From Cliona cf. orientalis (taxonomy: Eukaryota; Porifera; Demospongiae; Clionaida; Clionaidae), in assembly GCA_963930775.1 (NCBI GenBank), contig OZ005698.1, positions 7,198,501 to 7,262,500 of the forward strand: DNA of 64,000 nucleotides. The letters are read 5' to 3'. Position numbers and translations under genes: made by a program. Below are positions 37,300-49,586 of the stretch, one piece after another (within the stretch, counting starts at the first letter, position 1; the number at the start of each line of letters is the position of its first letter). A model generated the notes under the pieces. The model did not search any database and had not been told where the DNA came from. It saw only the letters and a program-made list of their open reading frames with translations.

Positions 37300-39362
37300 A
37301 TAACCTCCCACTATCAATAGCCACAAATAAATTAAATAGGAGAGGGGAAATGGTGTCTATATAGCTGGCCAGACTATAGCCTAACAACCGTAAGGTGCTC
37401 CACCAATAGAATTCAGTAAAATACCGATGTACTAAAATTTAATTGTTTCACTCTGATTATCTTCTCCCACTGTATGCATGTACGTAAGTTATTAGCAATA
37501 ATATTGTAACTTACAACTAGTACTATAAATAGTAGCGGGACTAGCTACTATAGGTGCCTGCCAGGTGAAATCATAATATGCCACTTTCAAAGGATGCCTC
37601 TCATTTGTGGATAGTGGCCAGAAATTCGACTCACGACCATGCACCATGGGGCCAGGTATTTCCCCCAGAGCCATTGGCTATCATGTGTCTATAGCCCACC
37701 CATCAGACTAACAATTAGACCCCACAACCCTGCCTGCAGGTAAATATAATAATATTATTATAATAATATTATGTAGTAAACACAGTGCTTCCCCCAGCGT
37801 ACCTGAATTAGGCCAGGGTGGGCCATCCGGTTTAACCTTGGGGGCTAATTGTATAAACATCAAAGAAATAGGTGCATGGAGCCACAACTTAATATCATTA
37901 AGCACCCAGACTGGCTTCTGTTCTGGGGGAATCTCTATATTTTAATAGGCAGATGGGATGGATACATGAATCAGATGATTACATGAATCAGATGATTGCC
38001 TATAGCTACGTACATGTAGCTGCTGTGGTCGATCACCGCATCAAACAGACAGTCTGAGACTGACTAGCTAGCCTTATCATCGGCCTGCCCACTATGCATG
38101 GTCCCTATTTCCAGCTTTTCAATGTATAATTATACTGCCATTATAAATATCCTAGGAATCAATGAGATAGCTATTTATAGATACTTAATAATAATCATGA
38201 TAGGGCAGTATGATGTACCTTAAGTTAAGAGCACTTAAATTTAGCGATTTTGAAAAGAGAGCATTAAATTTAGCTACAACTTAATTTAGCGATTTTGATT
38301 TCAAGCTATAATATAATTTATATACACAACAAAGTTTTGATGTCTCAGTAGTAGATCATTCCAGATGCTCAGTGAGGTAATTATTACCATCTGATTACGA
38401 ACTGGACTACAGCTCGAATGCGCGTTACTTGCATTTTTCAATTTTTTTAGTTAACCTTGTTTCTAATTAAAGAAATTATGTCATCACATTTAGCCTCATG
38501 TTAATTTAGCGAATTTGCTTCCAGTCGCTAAATTTGCTAAATTAAGATGCAGTTAACTTTAGCGACACTAAGGTAGTAGGCAGGATAATTAATACTGTCA
38601 GTAATGGCTGCTAGTTGGAAATACGTAATATCAATGTTGTGTATATAATATTGCCCCCAGCTAGCATGCATACTTAAGGCATGTCAGCCCTGAGATCTTT
38701 CTTTGATGTGGGAAGGGAAAAGAGCCAAGCCAAGTCTCGTTTGAGATATTATTGGGAAGAAGCAGCTGACATCCACATAGTTACATAAATTACATGTAAT
38801 GATCTGGAAGGGTATAACCACGCATTTCCCATTCTCTATATACCGGTATTAACTTAAGGGCCAGCTTTCATATCGTGCATCTACATAATTACGTATCAAT
38901 GATCTGGAACTGAGAATAAAGACTTCTGAATCATTGTCTATTAACTTAAGAGCTAGCTTTCATATCAGGTATACATAGTTGGCATCTACATAATGATCTG
39001 GAACCAAGAACAAAGACTACAGTGACCCATCTTGCATTTGATGTCGTCTTAGTTTTCCATTAATATAATATACATCAGTAGGTGAACTGTGTTAGAGAAA
39101 TTAAAGATTGCTTTGAACCACCTACCTAGTAGTATCCACCCGCTGAGTCATCAATACTGAAAGACCATGCAAGATATTAGAGTGAAACATCAAAGATAAG
39201 CTTAATATGAAGCATATAATCACAAGTTTACCTTAAAAGACATTAATTAATATATTAATTCTGTGTGACATTGACTACTTTTAGCATGCAATAATTAAAA
39301 AGTAGTAGTTGTTTTAAATTTATAGAGGCTATATTGAGTTAACAAAAATAGTAAGTAATAAA
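37300..39362 (+). repeat. Segmental duplication, copy A
   Basis: Collinear with copy B at 39363-40620. Shared landmarks: AACCTCCCACTATCAATAGC (37301 and 39365), GGTGCTCCACC, CTATGCATGGTCCCTATT, GGCAGTATGATGTA, GCATGCATACTTAAGG, CCGGTATTAACTTAAGGGCC, and AGTAGGTGAACTGTG. Copy A has an extra stretch at about 37550-38010 and the inserted MITE at 38218-38573. Inside each copy, a unit of about 100 bases (AACTTAAGRGCTAGC, CATCTACATAA, TGATCTGGAACT) is itself repeated two to three times. No conserved coding frame. Confidence 0.85.
38218..38573. mobile_element. 356-base MITE with TA target duplication and paralogous empty site
   Basis: Starts CCTTAAGTTAAGAGCACTTA and ends ACTTTAGCGACACTAAGG, imperfect inverted ends sharing CTTA(A)G and AATTTAGCGA blocks, with TAGCGA words throughout. 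Flanks are GATG-TA and TA-GTAGG. Copy B of the segmental duplication at 39815-39826 reads GATGTAGTAGG with no insert, so the insertion site and the 2-base TA duplication are read directly. This fits Tc1/mariner-type MITEs. Confidence 0.75.
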
Positions 39363-40620
39363 TTAACCTCCCACTATCAATAGCCACAATACTAGCATAA
39401 TAAATTAAATAGGAGAGGGGGATCGGAACGGTGTCTAGCTGGCCAGACTATAGCCTAACATTATCAAGCATAAGGTGCTCCACCGATAGAATACCAATGT
39501 ACTAAACTTTAATTGTTTCACTATTATCTTCTCCCACTGTATGACATTGTACGTAAGTTATTAGCAATTGTAATTATATTTTATTAATCAACTAGTACTA
39601 ATAATACTGCTCTGTGGCTATGTGACTTTGTCCGAGGAGTGGATTAGCAGAAATCGTTCAGTGCCATCCACATTATGACAGACAGTCTGAGACTAACTAG
39701 CTAGTAGCCCTTGTCATCAGCCTGCAGCTGCCCACTATGCATGGTCCCTATTCCCAGCTAATAATATTATGCTATGAATCAATGAGGTTTATAAATACTC
39801 ATGATAAGGCAGTATGATGTAGTAGGAGGACAATACTGTAACATTGATATTATTTCCAACTAGCAGCCATCACGTACAGTGTTGTCCCCAGCTAGCATGC
39901 ATACTTAAGGTATGTCAGCCCTGAGATCTTTCTTTAATGTGCACATGGGAAGGGAAAAGAGCCAAGCCAAGTCTCTTTTGAGATACGTATCACTGGGGAG
40001 AAAGCAGCTGACATCCACATAGTTACATAAATCACATGTAATGATCTGGAAGGGTATAACCATGCATTTCCCATTCTCTATATACCGGTATTAACTTAAG
40101 GGCCAGCTTTCATATCGTGTAACATAGCTTGCATCTACATAACTATTAATGATCTGGAACTGAGAATAAAGACTTCTGAATCATTTTCTGATTACCTTAA
40201 GAGCTAGCATTCATATCACTATACATAGCTGGCATCTACATAATGATCTGCAACTAAGAACAAAGACTACAGTGACCCACCTTGCCTTTCAACTTGTCTT
40301 AGTTTTCCATTAATATAATAATACATCAGTAGGTGAACTGTGTTAGAGAAATTAAAGATTGCTTTGAACCACCTACCTAGTAGTATCCACCCGCTGAGTC
40401 ATCAATACTGAAAGACCATGCAAGACATCAAAGTGAAACATCAAAGATATTAAGCTTAGGAAGCATAATCACACACTCATCAAGTTAACCTTACAAAAAT
40501 ATTTTGGACATTAATATAATTCTGTGTGACGTTGACTACTTTTAGCATGCAATAATTAAAAAGTAGTAATTGTTTTATAGAGGCTATATTATTGAGTTAA
40601 CAAAAATAATGGTTGATTTA
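39363..40620 (+). repeat. Segmental duplication, copy B
   Basis: Second copy of the block at 37300-39362, more compact. It lacks the MITE and the 37.55-38.01 kb stretch. Next to the empty insertion site, a 27-base segment (39842-39868) is inverted relative to copy A (38606-38636). Confidence 0.85.
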
Positions 40621-40659
40621 CACCCACATGACATGACATTGTGTGTGTGTTTATTAATT

Positions 40660-41370
40660 GTGAGCATGCACTAGTTATAGACTCGTGGGAATATTCAAAT
40701 GTTACATCAGCTGGCCTGTGGTTTAGGAGCAAATATCCCAATTCTCAAGCTACGTATGCGTCGGCTTGTTGACCGTGAATTTTTGCGTGAAGCATTTTCC
40801 CATGACATTGAGTGCATAACTATGTACAGTGAAATCAATTTCCAAGAACAATTGACTTATTTTCCCACCCAAGTGTAGGGACAGGGCCGGGTACGTAATA
40901 ACAGTAGCTAGAATTTGATTCCATGTAAGGTAATGGTTATAGTGGTATATAATGAGCTAAGAGGCCATTAGCATAATAGCTAGCCACTTAAATAACATCA
41001 GTAGGTGAACCGTGTTAGAGAAATTAAAGATTGTTTTGAACCACCTACCTAATAGTATCCAACCGCTGAGTCATCAATACTGAAAGAGCATGCAAGACAT
41101 CAAAGTGAAACATGTATATCACAAGTTCAAATATTACATCAGCTGGCCTGTGGTTTAGGAGCAAATATCCCAATCCTCAAGCTATGTGTCGGGTTGTTAA
41201 CCGTGAATTTTTGTGTGAAGCATTTTCCCATGAGTATACTGTAATCAACTTCCGAGAACAATTAACTTATTCATCCACCCAAGTGTAGGAACAGGGCCGG
41301 GTAATAACAGTAGCTAGAATTTGACTCCATGTAAGGTAATGGTTATAGTAGTATATTATAATGAGGTAAG
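40660..41370 (+). repeat. Partial third copy and second local duplication
   Basis: The AGTAGGTGAACCGTG..CCGCTGAGTCATCAATAC segment reappears at 40997-41113. The stretch 40697-40960 (ACATCAGCTGGCCTGTGG, GGAGCAAATATCCCAAT, GAAGCATTTTCCCATGA, ACAGGGCCGGGTA) is repeated at 41129-41370. The order shows nested duplication events rather than one. Confidence 0.8.
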
Positions 41371-42085
41371 AGGCCATATCTACTTAACGTTGTGGTAAAT
41401 TGCATATAAACATTCTTGGAATGCACAGTGGCTAAAACAATCAGATAAAGATCTTGCGCTGGAGGTTAGGTAAGTGGGTGGGTGGGGAATCTTAGAAGGA
41501 ACTATCGCATGGGAACACACTCTAGGAATGCAACCCACAAAATTGTAGCCTATAGCTAGCTAGCTAGCTTGGTTCCAATAAGCCAATCACATATACGTAA
41601 TTACGCACCTAATATGGGAGACCATGCGTACGTATTCACACATATAATTATATATACATGCACATTGCATTAATGTTCGGAATTTGCAAAGGGTAAGTTT
41701 TTAAGCTAGGTCATCTCAAACATTCTTGTCAACATACGTAGTTCATTCTTCTGCTAGTAATGATTCCCCCAATAATTAAGCTACATAGCTCTGAATCATA
41801 ATACCATTCCAGGGATATTTATTTTTATAGACCGACAAGGAAATCCCGATAGGGTGCTTAAGTTAATGATATAATCGTTTATTCATTAACTATTGCATCA
41901 AGCTCCACCCCTTTCTTTGATATTTACTCCAAAGTTGAACAGAGTGGCCAACTCTGTTGTACTAAACACTTCCAATTCAACTCCAACAACGACACATTTT
42001 ATTATTGCTACATTTTCATTAATTCATCTGCACTGGTTTTTAATTGACATTCATGAATAAAAAATTATATATAATATTATATAAT
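41371..42085. other. Non-coding spacer
   Basis: AT-rich, no gene seen. Short AGCTAGCTAGCTAGCTTGG run at 41554-41571. Confidence 0.4.
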
Positions 42086-42233
42086 TTTGCTTTGAAGTGG
42101 CTCGTTATATTGTATCAGCTGCCACACACGATAACTTGAAAGTGGTGTATCAGTTGCCAGCGTTGCAGCATGTGCATGATGACTGCAGGGCAGCTGCATG
42201 GTATAATATAACAGTGAGCCACTTCAAAGCAAA
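42086..42233. mobile_element. 148-base MITE
   Basis: Perfect inverted ends TTTGCTTTGAAGTGGCTC (42086-42103) and GAGCCACTTCAAAGCAAA (42216-42233), with further imperfect pairing inside (TATATTGTA with TATAATATA). Isolated half-ends with the same core (TGCTTTGAAGTGGTC) occur at 55333 and, inverted, at 56984. Confidence 0.8.
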
Positions 42234-43239
42234 TTTGACAACAGCTAGCAAAGCACAATCAATGGGCCATGCCCATCCAGAAGTATCCTTGCTAGTATCC
42301 TGTTATCTCAAAGCATAGCTCAAAGTATCTATACTTGTGTAGGTCAAACCACATTATCACATTAATTGAAGGAGACTTCCCCATGCAGCCCTATATGTAC
42401 AGGTACATGTACGTGAGTAGTTCCTAAGAAATAAAGTACCATTACCCAGAATTGCAAGTGATGCAGGCCATGGTTATGAATGCATGCAGGCAGGCAGGCA
42501 GGCACACAACTTTCAGCAGATGGCCAAGGTCATGCATGGTGGGACCATCGAAGGCAAAAATACTAAATCCTGGAACACGGATTGCATGAGCATGAGCAGA
42601 CACATGCAGCTGTTCAGCAAAGTACATACTAGCCGAATAATTCCCAGAAAAATAATTATTCCCTTGTCCAACTAAAAGTGCTGAAGCAACAGACTCGAGT
42701 GTCATTTCAGCTGCTGCAAAAGCAACACTTTTATAACAATAATTGTATGCACACTTGACTGTGATGACATAGGCAGAAAAAGGTGCATGTTAGTTTTTCA
42801 CTTTTAAAAGTACACAATAATAAGTGGGAATATATACTCGTACATTGAGACTTAGTTGACCTATTATTGTACACACATACTTAATTTGCAATTGCAGCAT
42901 ACAATTATACTGAACTATTATACCAGGTAGTATTGACTCAGTAATTTGGTGGAGTGAGGGAGAGATTGTTTTCTATGAACTGTAGTCCCCCCATACAGAT
43001 CAAGAGCAGCTGCGCCAACAACCACTGTAGACTTTCACGGTTAAATTTGGCTTGAACGCACCTGTTGCTGTACATCATGTGGGTAAATGATCATGCATAA
43101 TTATAGTACATTTGACTGTACTAGCTAGCTTCAAATTTAGTACTGCATGGGCGCATTTACTATAGTCAAAAGATGCGTACACACTCAGTATGCATACCGA
43201 ATGTGTATTAATGACATCAACAATGAATGTTACCATTAA
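42234..43239. other. Non-coding stretch
   Basis: Open frames on both strands over 42442-42705 have no domain. GGCAGGCAGGCAGGCA lies at 42487-42502. Nothing else supported. Confidence 0.35.
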
Positions 43240-46060
43240 TGCCACCCACACGACCAAATACGCATGAAAAGAAGGATGCAACTGTTTATAATTATTAATA
43301 GGAAATATTACGTGTGTGAAATGCAAGCTCAACACATACACGACTTGATGTGAAGGCTCCACTATTATATTAGCCTGAACTACCATGCAAAGAGCACCTA
43401 CGTACGTACGTACATGCATGTACATGGATAATATTAATTATTATGCATACAAATATGTATAATTATATAGAGCTAGGGACTAGAGTTAGAGTTGATAAGT
43501 AAACAATATGCACAGTTATAATTGACTACGTAATTGAATTTTTAGATTGTATATATGTGAATATTATGTACATAGTACCAAGAGTATGGTGCTATGGCCA
43601 ATCATGTTTATTATAGTATACAAATTTCCCAGTTATTGTTCCAATTTATCCGACATTATCTTCATTAATTATCATACTTTCTGTGGTACAGTTACAGTTA
43701 CAGTAGTGGCTATAACTATTATCACTGCACATACGTAATGTACAAACACAGTTGCATTGTGTTGTTCACAGCTAACTAATAAGCTCCAAGCTAGGCTTTG
43801 TCAGTCATGACCACAAAACTATTAATGAACATGCAATTACCACCACCCACACAACCAGACAAAGAGTGGCAGCTAGGGCTGCATACCATCGATCAATCAT
43901 TCCCATGAGAAAAGGATGCAGCATGTCGTGCCACGTACACACAATGTCATGTATAGCCTAAGGCACATGTTGGAATTCAGACATGACTTGAGGTCATCGA
44001 GTGTCACGATCGATATGCATGCATGGACAAGCAGTACTGTGTATAAATTGCTACTACTCGTAAACAGCCACGTAGCAGATTATTGGTTTCTGTGGGCTGG
44101 CCATCATCTGTTGTCCACCCACATAAATTTAAGGTAAAACCCCCACGGTAAACAATAATAGTATGACCCGGAGCTACAGTGCATGCAGTTACATTACATA
44201 ACTCAACTGAAGACAAACAAAATGCAAATACGACAACAATGAGGAAGTGGGGTATCAATGATCAGTATAGTGCATGCATTTAATATGGAGCAGCTGTAGC
44301 TACACGCTGATATAGCAAGGGATTAGAGACTCTTATAAGCCCTTGCTATAGTAGCTATAAGTACGTAAGTGGGCACTGCATGGCTATATTATTTGCCAAC
44401 TTCAAATTCCTAATCTGTTATGTCTTCATATTATTTATTAATTGTGGGTGCATGGGGTACATGCAAAAGTAGAAAGGAAGTGCATATGTGCTATGATCAC
44501 GAGGTGGGCATGCATACAGCTTAATAATTGCTAAGAGATTGGCACTTATTATTCTTATAAACTACAGTTAGTACACCTAGATGGTATCACTAATTTAATG
44601 AGAGTGGGTGGCACACATAATAGTAGATATAGGTAGGTAGTATTTCAGCTGGCTGAGCGGGCAGGCCAGCTAGAGTGTTCCCTCGATCTCTACTGCCCAC
44701 ACAGCCTAGTCCTAGTCCAAGGCAAAAGTATCCAGGATACAAGTGCATGCACATCATGCATAATTATATAATAACAGGAAAATCATCAACGGAAAAATTG
44801 TAACTACGTACTTCCCACACAGATAAAATATTAATTAGTCAGTGCAAGTAGAATTAATTACAGCTTCATTTATTTATTATGCAGCCAGAAATGTGTGCAT
44901 GCATGTATACGTAGGAGGAGGCTAGGAGGTTCGATTCCCAGCAGCTACCCTGCATGGGTTTTTTTTTCTTCCGGCTAGCTTACTAATGTACGTAGACGAC
45001 TCAGAGATGAAGGGTCTGTGGTGCTCTAGCTATAGTACAATTTGGCTGCTATCAGTTAACACACACACATAGGAACTGTGGTACTCTAGTACGTAGTTTG
45101 GCTGCTATAGTAGAAATAGATACAATTTAATTCATATACCACATACATATAATGTACATGCAATGTGAAACTGAGTTATTCCTAGTGCATGGAAATCTGT
45201 CATAGTCTAACACATTAAATATTATTGAGCATGCACTTATTATATTGTGCACTATACATATAGTATCTCTTTAGCTTTATACTAGCACCCACGTACTACG
45301 ATCCACCCACATAGAATGTGTGAACAGCACAACTCCAACTGTCACAGTTGACAGGACACAAACAAGTAACGTACCTGCATACACAGCATACGAGCAACCA
45401 ACCATACACAGGAAATCAGCTTCACCCACACAGGGAAGCTAGCTCACTCAAACAAGGAAAATTAAACAATTTGCAATATGATGACTCTACGTTAGCTAGT
45501 ACCAGCATGATTTCTTTGTCCACCTAGCTATGACCCCCTTTCATCATCAGGCTACCCTATGATCATCTCTACATCCAGTCACGTAGCTGATAATTTGCCT
45601 ATAAATAATAACTTTGATTAAAGCAAATTTAGGCACTGGCTGTTGCAACAAATAGCCAGACTATATACATATACGCACCTCAAAAATCATCCTTGTGCTA
45701 CTGTACATGTATAAGTCGTTCCTGTATATATATATATGCCTTATTAAGTTAAACTCCAGCTACCCACGCAGTGATTAAGCTTCTTCCACCCACACAGTTG
45801 ATTCAAACAAGTTATCAACAACTACATGTAGTTCAACACTGAATAATAGTAAATCTGTTTCACCTGATCCGCCCACACAGTAATTAAGCCTCTTCCACCC
45901 ACACAGTTGATTCAAACAAGTCAACAGCTAGTGCAACACTAGTTACAGTTATTGTAGTATCAAAACCTCGTGCACATGTTACATTGTTTTTGCCAAGACT
46001 AATTTGGAAAAAACAGGAAGGACAGCTACTATTGATACAACCACCCACCCACGTAATCAT
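43240..46060. repeat. Region of recurring CCACCCACACAG motifs, possibly decayed exons
   Basis: The motif or a close variant occurs about ten times (near 43249, 43848, 44114, 44694, 44815, 45306, 45423, 45786, 45868, 45893). A 36-base direct repeat containing it (TCTTCCACCCACACAGTTGA then TTCAAACAAGT) occurs at about 45782 and 45889. On the plus strand it looks like a splice acceptor. On the minus strand, several copies read as xVWVxx next to hydrophobic residues (for example LHPSFHAYLVVWVALMVTF near 43260 and a similar one near 43860). The longest frame is 45884-46285 on the minus strand (133 codons, unknown). Strand and coding status are unresolved. Confidence 0.4.
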
Positions 46061-46312
46061 GTGCAAATCAGCCAGCTCAGCAGCGCGTGTAGCTGGACAG
46101 CCCATCAATCGATCGATTTGGACACAAACTTGGCCAACTGACAAAATGCAAATTGAAAACTTGACACTTTCCTCCCACACATGTTGATCATGCGGTGTCA
46201 CTAGAAAGGCAACAACATGCACCCAGTCAGTGCAGTTGGGGATTTCACCACTTAGTCTAGTGCTAGTGCTAGTAAACCTGAACAATTAATATGTGTGCAT
46301 ACATGCATGTGC

Positions 46313-46476
46313 ATACCGTGTTTATGCTAATAGAACGCATGATCTAATTAGCACAAGAAAATTCGCGTTCTAGGATTTTCATAGTGTATCTTAATGGAGC
46401 ACGTGACGACCTTTACCAGAAAATCGCACAAAATTTTATTTTTTTAGCTTGCGTTCTATTAGCATAAACACGGTAT
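46313..46476. mobile_element. 164-base MITE with 27-base perfect inverted ends
   Basis: ATACCGTGTTTATGCTAATA then GAACGCA (46313-46339) is exactly mirrored at 46450-46476. If the target duplication is TA, the element proper begins CCGTG and ends CACGG. The interior is AT-rich and non-coding. Confidence 0.88.
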
Positions 46477-47018
46477 GTAACGTATGTACGTACATCATGT
46501 AGCTCGATCCTCATGATACAATATATTTGTTGTCGTGGACTTTTGGAAACTGAAGCATTGAAAGGATGTGCAGTACAGTATGCAGGTAGACAACGTAAAC
46601 ACATGGAAGCTAGAGAGCCACCAACAGAGGATGGACTAGCAAATGGGGCTATCAAATCATCCACATTACTGGATCTAACATATTATTGTTGCTACATAAT
46701 ATACTGGGTGCATGTAATTTTATGAACCAGGAAGAGGTTGTAAATATTTGGAAGTGAAGAACCATCACTAACAGAACAGGGGATGGACAAGTAGATCACT
46801 CCAGTTTCATTTACAATAATATGAACTGGCTGAAATTCATTATAATTTTTTCCCATATGCATTGCCTGGGTTACAGTTTATGTTACTGTAACTATACACG
46901 TAAAGTCTATAGGAAGCCATACACGAACACACACATGGGACATTACATTTGTATGCATTCAAGTCAAGTGATGTACAAGTACGTATCTCCAAGGTACGCA
47001 ATAGCGGCCGTGGGAACA
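46477..47018. other. Non-coding spacer
   Basis: Short open frames on both strands at 46413-46725 have no domain. Nothing else supported. Confidence 0.35.
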
Positions 47019-47239
47019 TACCGTATAGCCGGAAATATTGGCGGGCATTAAATTTGGCGGTTGAGCCCCAAATCGCTATTAGAAGAATATTGGCGGATTT
47101 AAATTTGGCGGTTCGGTACGGGATCGCCATACGTATATATGCGAGTAGGAAATTTTGGCGGATTTTAATTTGGCGGTTGTAATATAGACCGCCAAACCGC
47201 CAAATTTAATTCCCCGCCAAATTTTCCGGCTATACGGTA
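47019..47239. mobile_element. 221-base MITE, CCGTATAGCCGG family
   Basis: Inverted ends of about 45 bases: TACCGTATAGCCGGAAATAT, GGCGGG and ATTAAATTTGGCGG at the left; mirrored at the right by CCGCCAAATTTAATTCCCC and TTTTCCGGCTATACGGTA. The TTGGCGG block is repeated several times inside. TA flanks fit a Tc1/mariner-type target site. Best-preserved relative of the elements at 24283 and 24852. Confidence 0.85.
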
Positions 47240-48565
47240 GATTGATGGCTTGTCAACAAAAGCTGGAAACTATAATTCCCTAGCGGTGCATGCAGCCAAT
47301 GAAGTACTAGATAGACCATAAGAAAGGTACTTGCCTCAAACATGATCTATTGATCGTGGTACAATATAATTATGGGTACACACACACTGAATGAGTGCTA
47401 AGCTGTGGCTTGGAAGAGTAGACTGACTACCTGGTACTACTTCTCCCAGCTAACTTGACCTGTGCTCTGATAGCAGAACTGCATGGTGGTCTAGATCTGT
47501 GACCTATTTATGCAAGGCTGCCCACAAATGGTTTGATATCCTAACCTCCAACAGTGGCTGGGACTAAACAAAGTGTTACAGTAAAAATAATAATATTATT
47601 ATAGAACTCTGATAACTTCAACTTGCAATGTTATACCAGAATTCCTCTAAGTTCACCTAGCTAGCTAGCTAGTTAGGAGCCTTTTATCGACATGACATTG
47701 TGGTTTGGTTGATCAATAGACAAAGTGGAGGGGCTGGGCCGGGCCGGGCATGGGAGGGGGGGAGGGGGGGGGGCAGATCCATTATACGAGTTGCATAGAC
47801 ACCTCTAGCAGGCTACAAATGCACTGAGATGTGGTCGCATGAAAATTATACAACATGTAGTAATGCCCACCACAACAAGACAGTTTTCACTGGGAAACTT
47901 GTGGTGTTTGGTACGTATGTGGAACTCGATTGTTACAAATACCGGTAATTGTTTTTTTATTACTTCCTGAACTTGAGGCTAAGCTATCAATAATTAATGG
48001 TCATATATATACGTAGTTTCTCACAGAGGTAAAACACCAGCCAGCTGCATGCAGCAGTAGATCCAAAGCCAAAGCCAATAATTCCAGAACTCCTTCCTTT
48101 TACTCCCCCGATCGGTGCAACACCCAGGCTATATTAATAATATATTTAATACACCTTCCTATAATAATTTCAAACATAGAGTGGAATGAGAAATGGGAAT
48201 GGGCTTGGGGATGACGCTAATATTGCATTAATTTGAGAAGTAGGCGTACGCATACATGTAATTTAGTTTCTCACAGAGATAAGCCACCAATGTACATGTC
48301 ATGTAGTGTCATGCATACATAACCAATAATATCAGAACTCCCTCAACTTCACCACTACAATGACCATGATGTGGTTATAATTTATAAGATCATGCTAACA
48401 TTTTGTAGTAACTGTTACAGTATTATATGTAATTTCCAACCAGGGATACCTCAAACACTGCAAATGACTTCAAAAGCCAAGCACTGAGGGGGAACCTAGT
48501 CAATCTCTGTGTATGACTGCTTACAAACAGCTGGGGCTGTGTGCAAACAGTAGCTACGTATAGCA
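47240..48565. other. Non-coding stretch
   Basis: G-rich run GGGAGGGGGGGAGGGGGGGG at about 47750-47772. CTAGCTAGCTAGCTAG-type run at 47658-47672. GTTTCTCACAGAG.TAA(A/G) phrases at 48015 and 48268 form a small repeat. No exon recognised. Confidence 0.4.
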
Positions 48566-48682
48566 ATGTCAGCCACCACAATGTAAGTGATCTAATTGTT
48601 TAATATTCAGTTAATGGCTTCTAACCATATCAATAGTGTAACGTATATCTAGCTACAAAGCCAAGCAGAGCAGTGGTTGGGA

Positions 48683-48697
48683 GGGGGGGGGGGGGGG
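48683..48697. repeat. Poly-G run of 15
   Basis: Homopolymer on the plus strand, followed by TCTGAGACTAGAG. If the small gene at 49158 has its first exon near 48566, this run is in its first intron. Confidence 0.95.
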
Positions 48698-49157
48698 TCT
48701 GAGACTAGAGAAAGGAAAGAAGTGAGCAAAGAGGAAGAGAGAATAAACGGTATATACGTACATGTAGGTAAAGCTCCTATACTCCAGCTACTACAAACTT
48801 CACAAGATATACATACATGTACATGTATGTATGTACGCACGTATTATGCATGTCGAGGTATAGAAAGTTACCAATCTATTTTTAGCAATATATGTACGTA
48901 CGTATTAGCTGCATGCACCTTATGTTGTGTCTTACTTGAATTTATTGCTACTATATTTAGTTTTAGGCTTATTCCCTGCAAGCTTGCAGGATCCAAATGC
49001 ATACCCATCTCTCTTTAAGCATCTATAAGCTCCTGATATGATATAATAACTGTTTAGCTTAACTTGAATTAATAACTTCAATTATAATGTTACTGCAACA
49101 ATAGCTTTGGTAACGAGAGGTTGCCATAGTAACCATTCATTTCTATTTTGGAAACAG

Positions 49158-49553
49158 GCACATGAATTTGTCATTTTATCGAGAGGGAAAGAAGAGGCTG
49201 CATGGCCTGATTTGGCAAAACTGCTACCCATAAGGAGGAGAGCTGACAATGCAGTACATAATAATTATAAGATAAGTGTTAGTTTTAATAATGTGGCATG
49301 GTTATGAGTTATTTTATCATTCTACATATCCACACTTTAAGTATTTGCTTATGTACGTACGTATAGCACGCGCAGTACATGTAGGTTAAACACATTTGAT
49401 TGCATGAAAGCAGAACATGTGATCATTAATTTTAATGTGTTGAGTCTATGTCTGTGTAAACATTGAAGACGTCGCCATGGAGACGGATCTTGTTTAGATA
49501 ATAAACCTATAGCTACGTAGCTTTGCGATTGTTATGTCTTTCACACACACACT

Positions 49554-49586
<33 letters not shown>

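Noticed and set aside
44925-44960. GGTTCGATTCCC on the plus strand as a possible tRNA gene
   Set aside because: Only a B-box match; no A box or cloverleaf upstream. At most a SINE tail.
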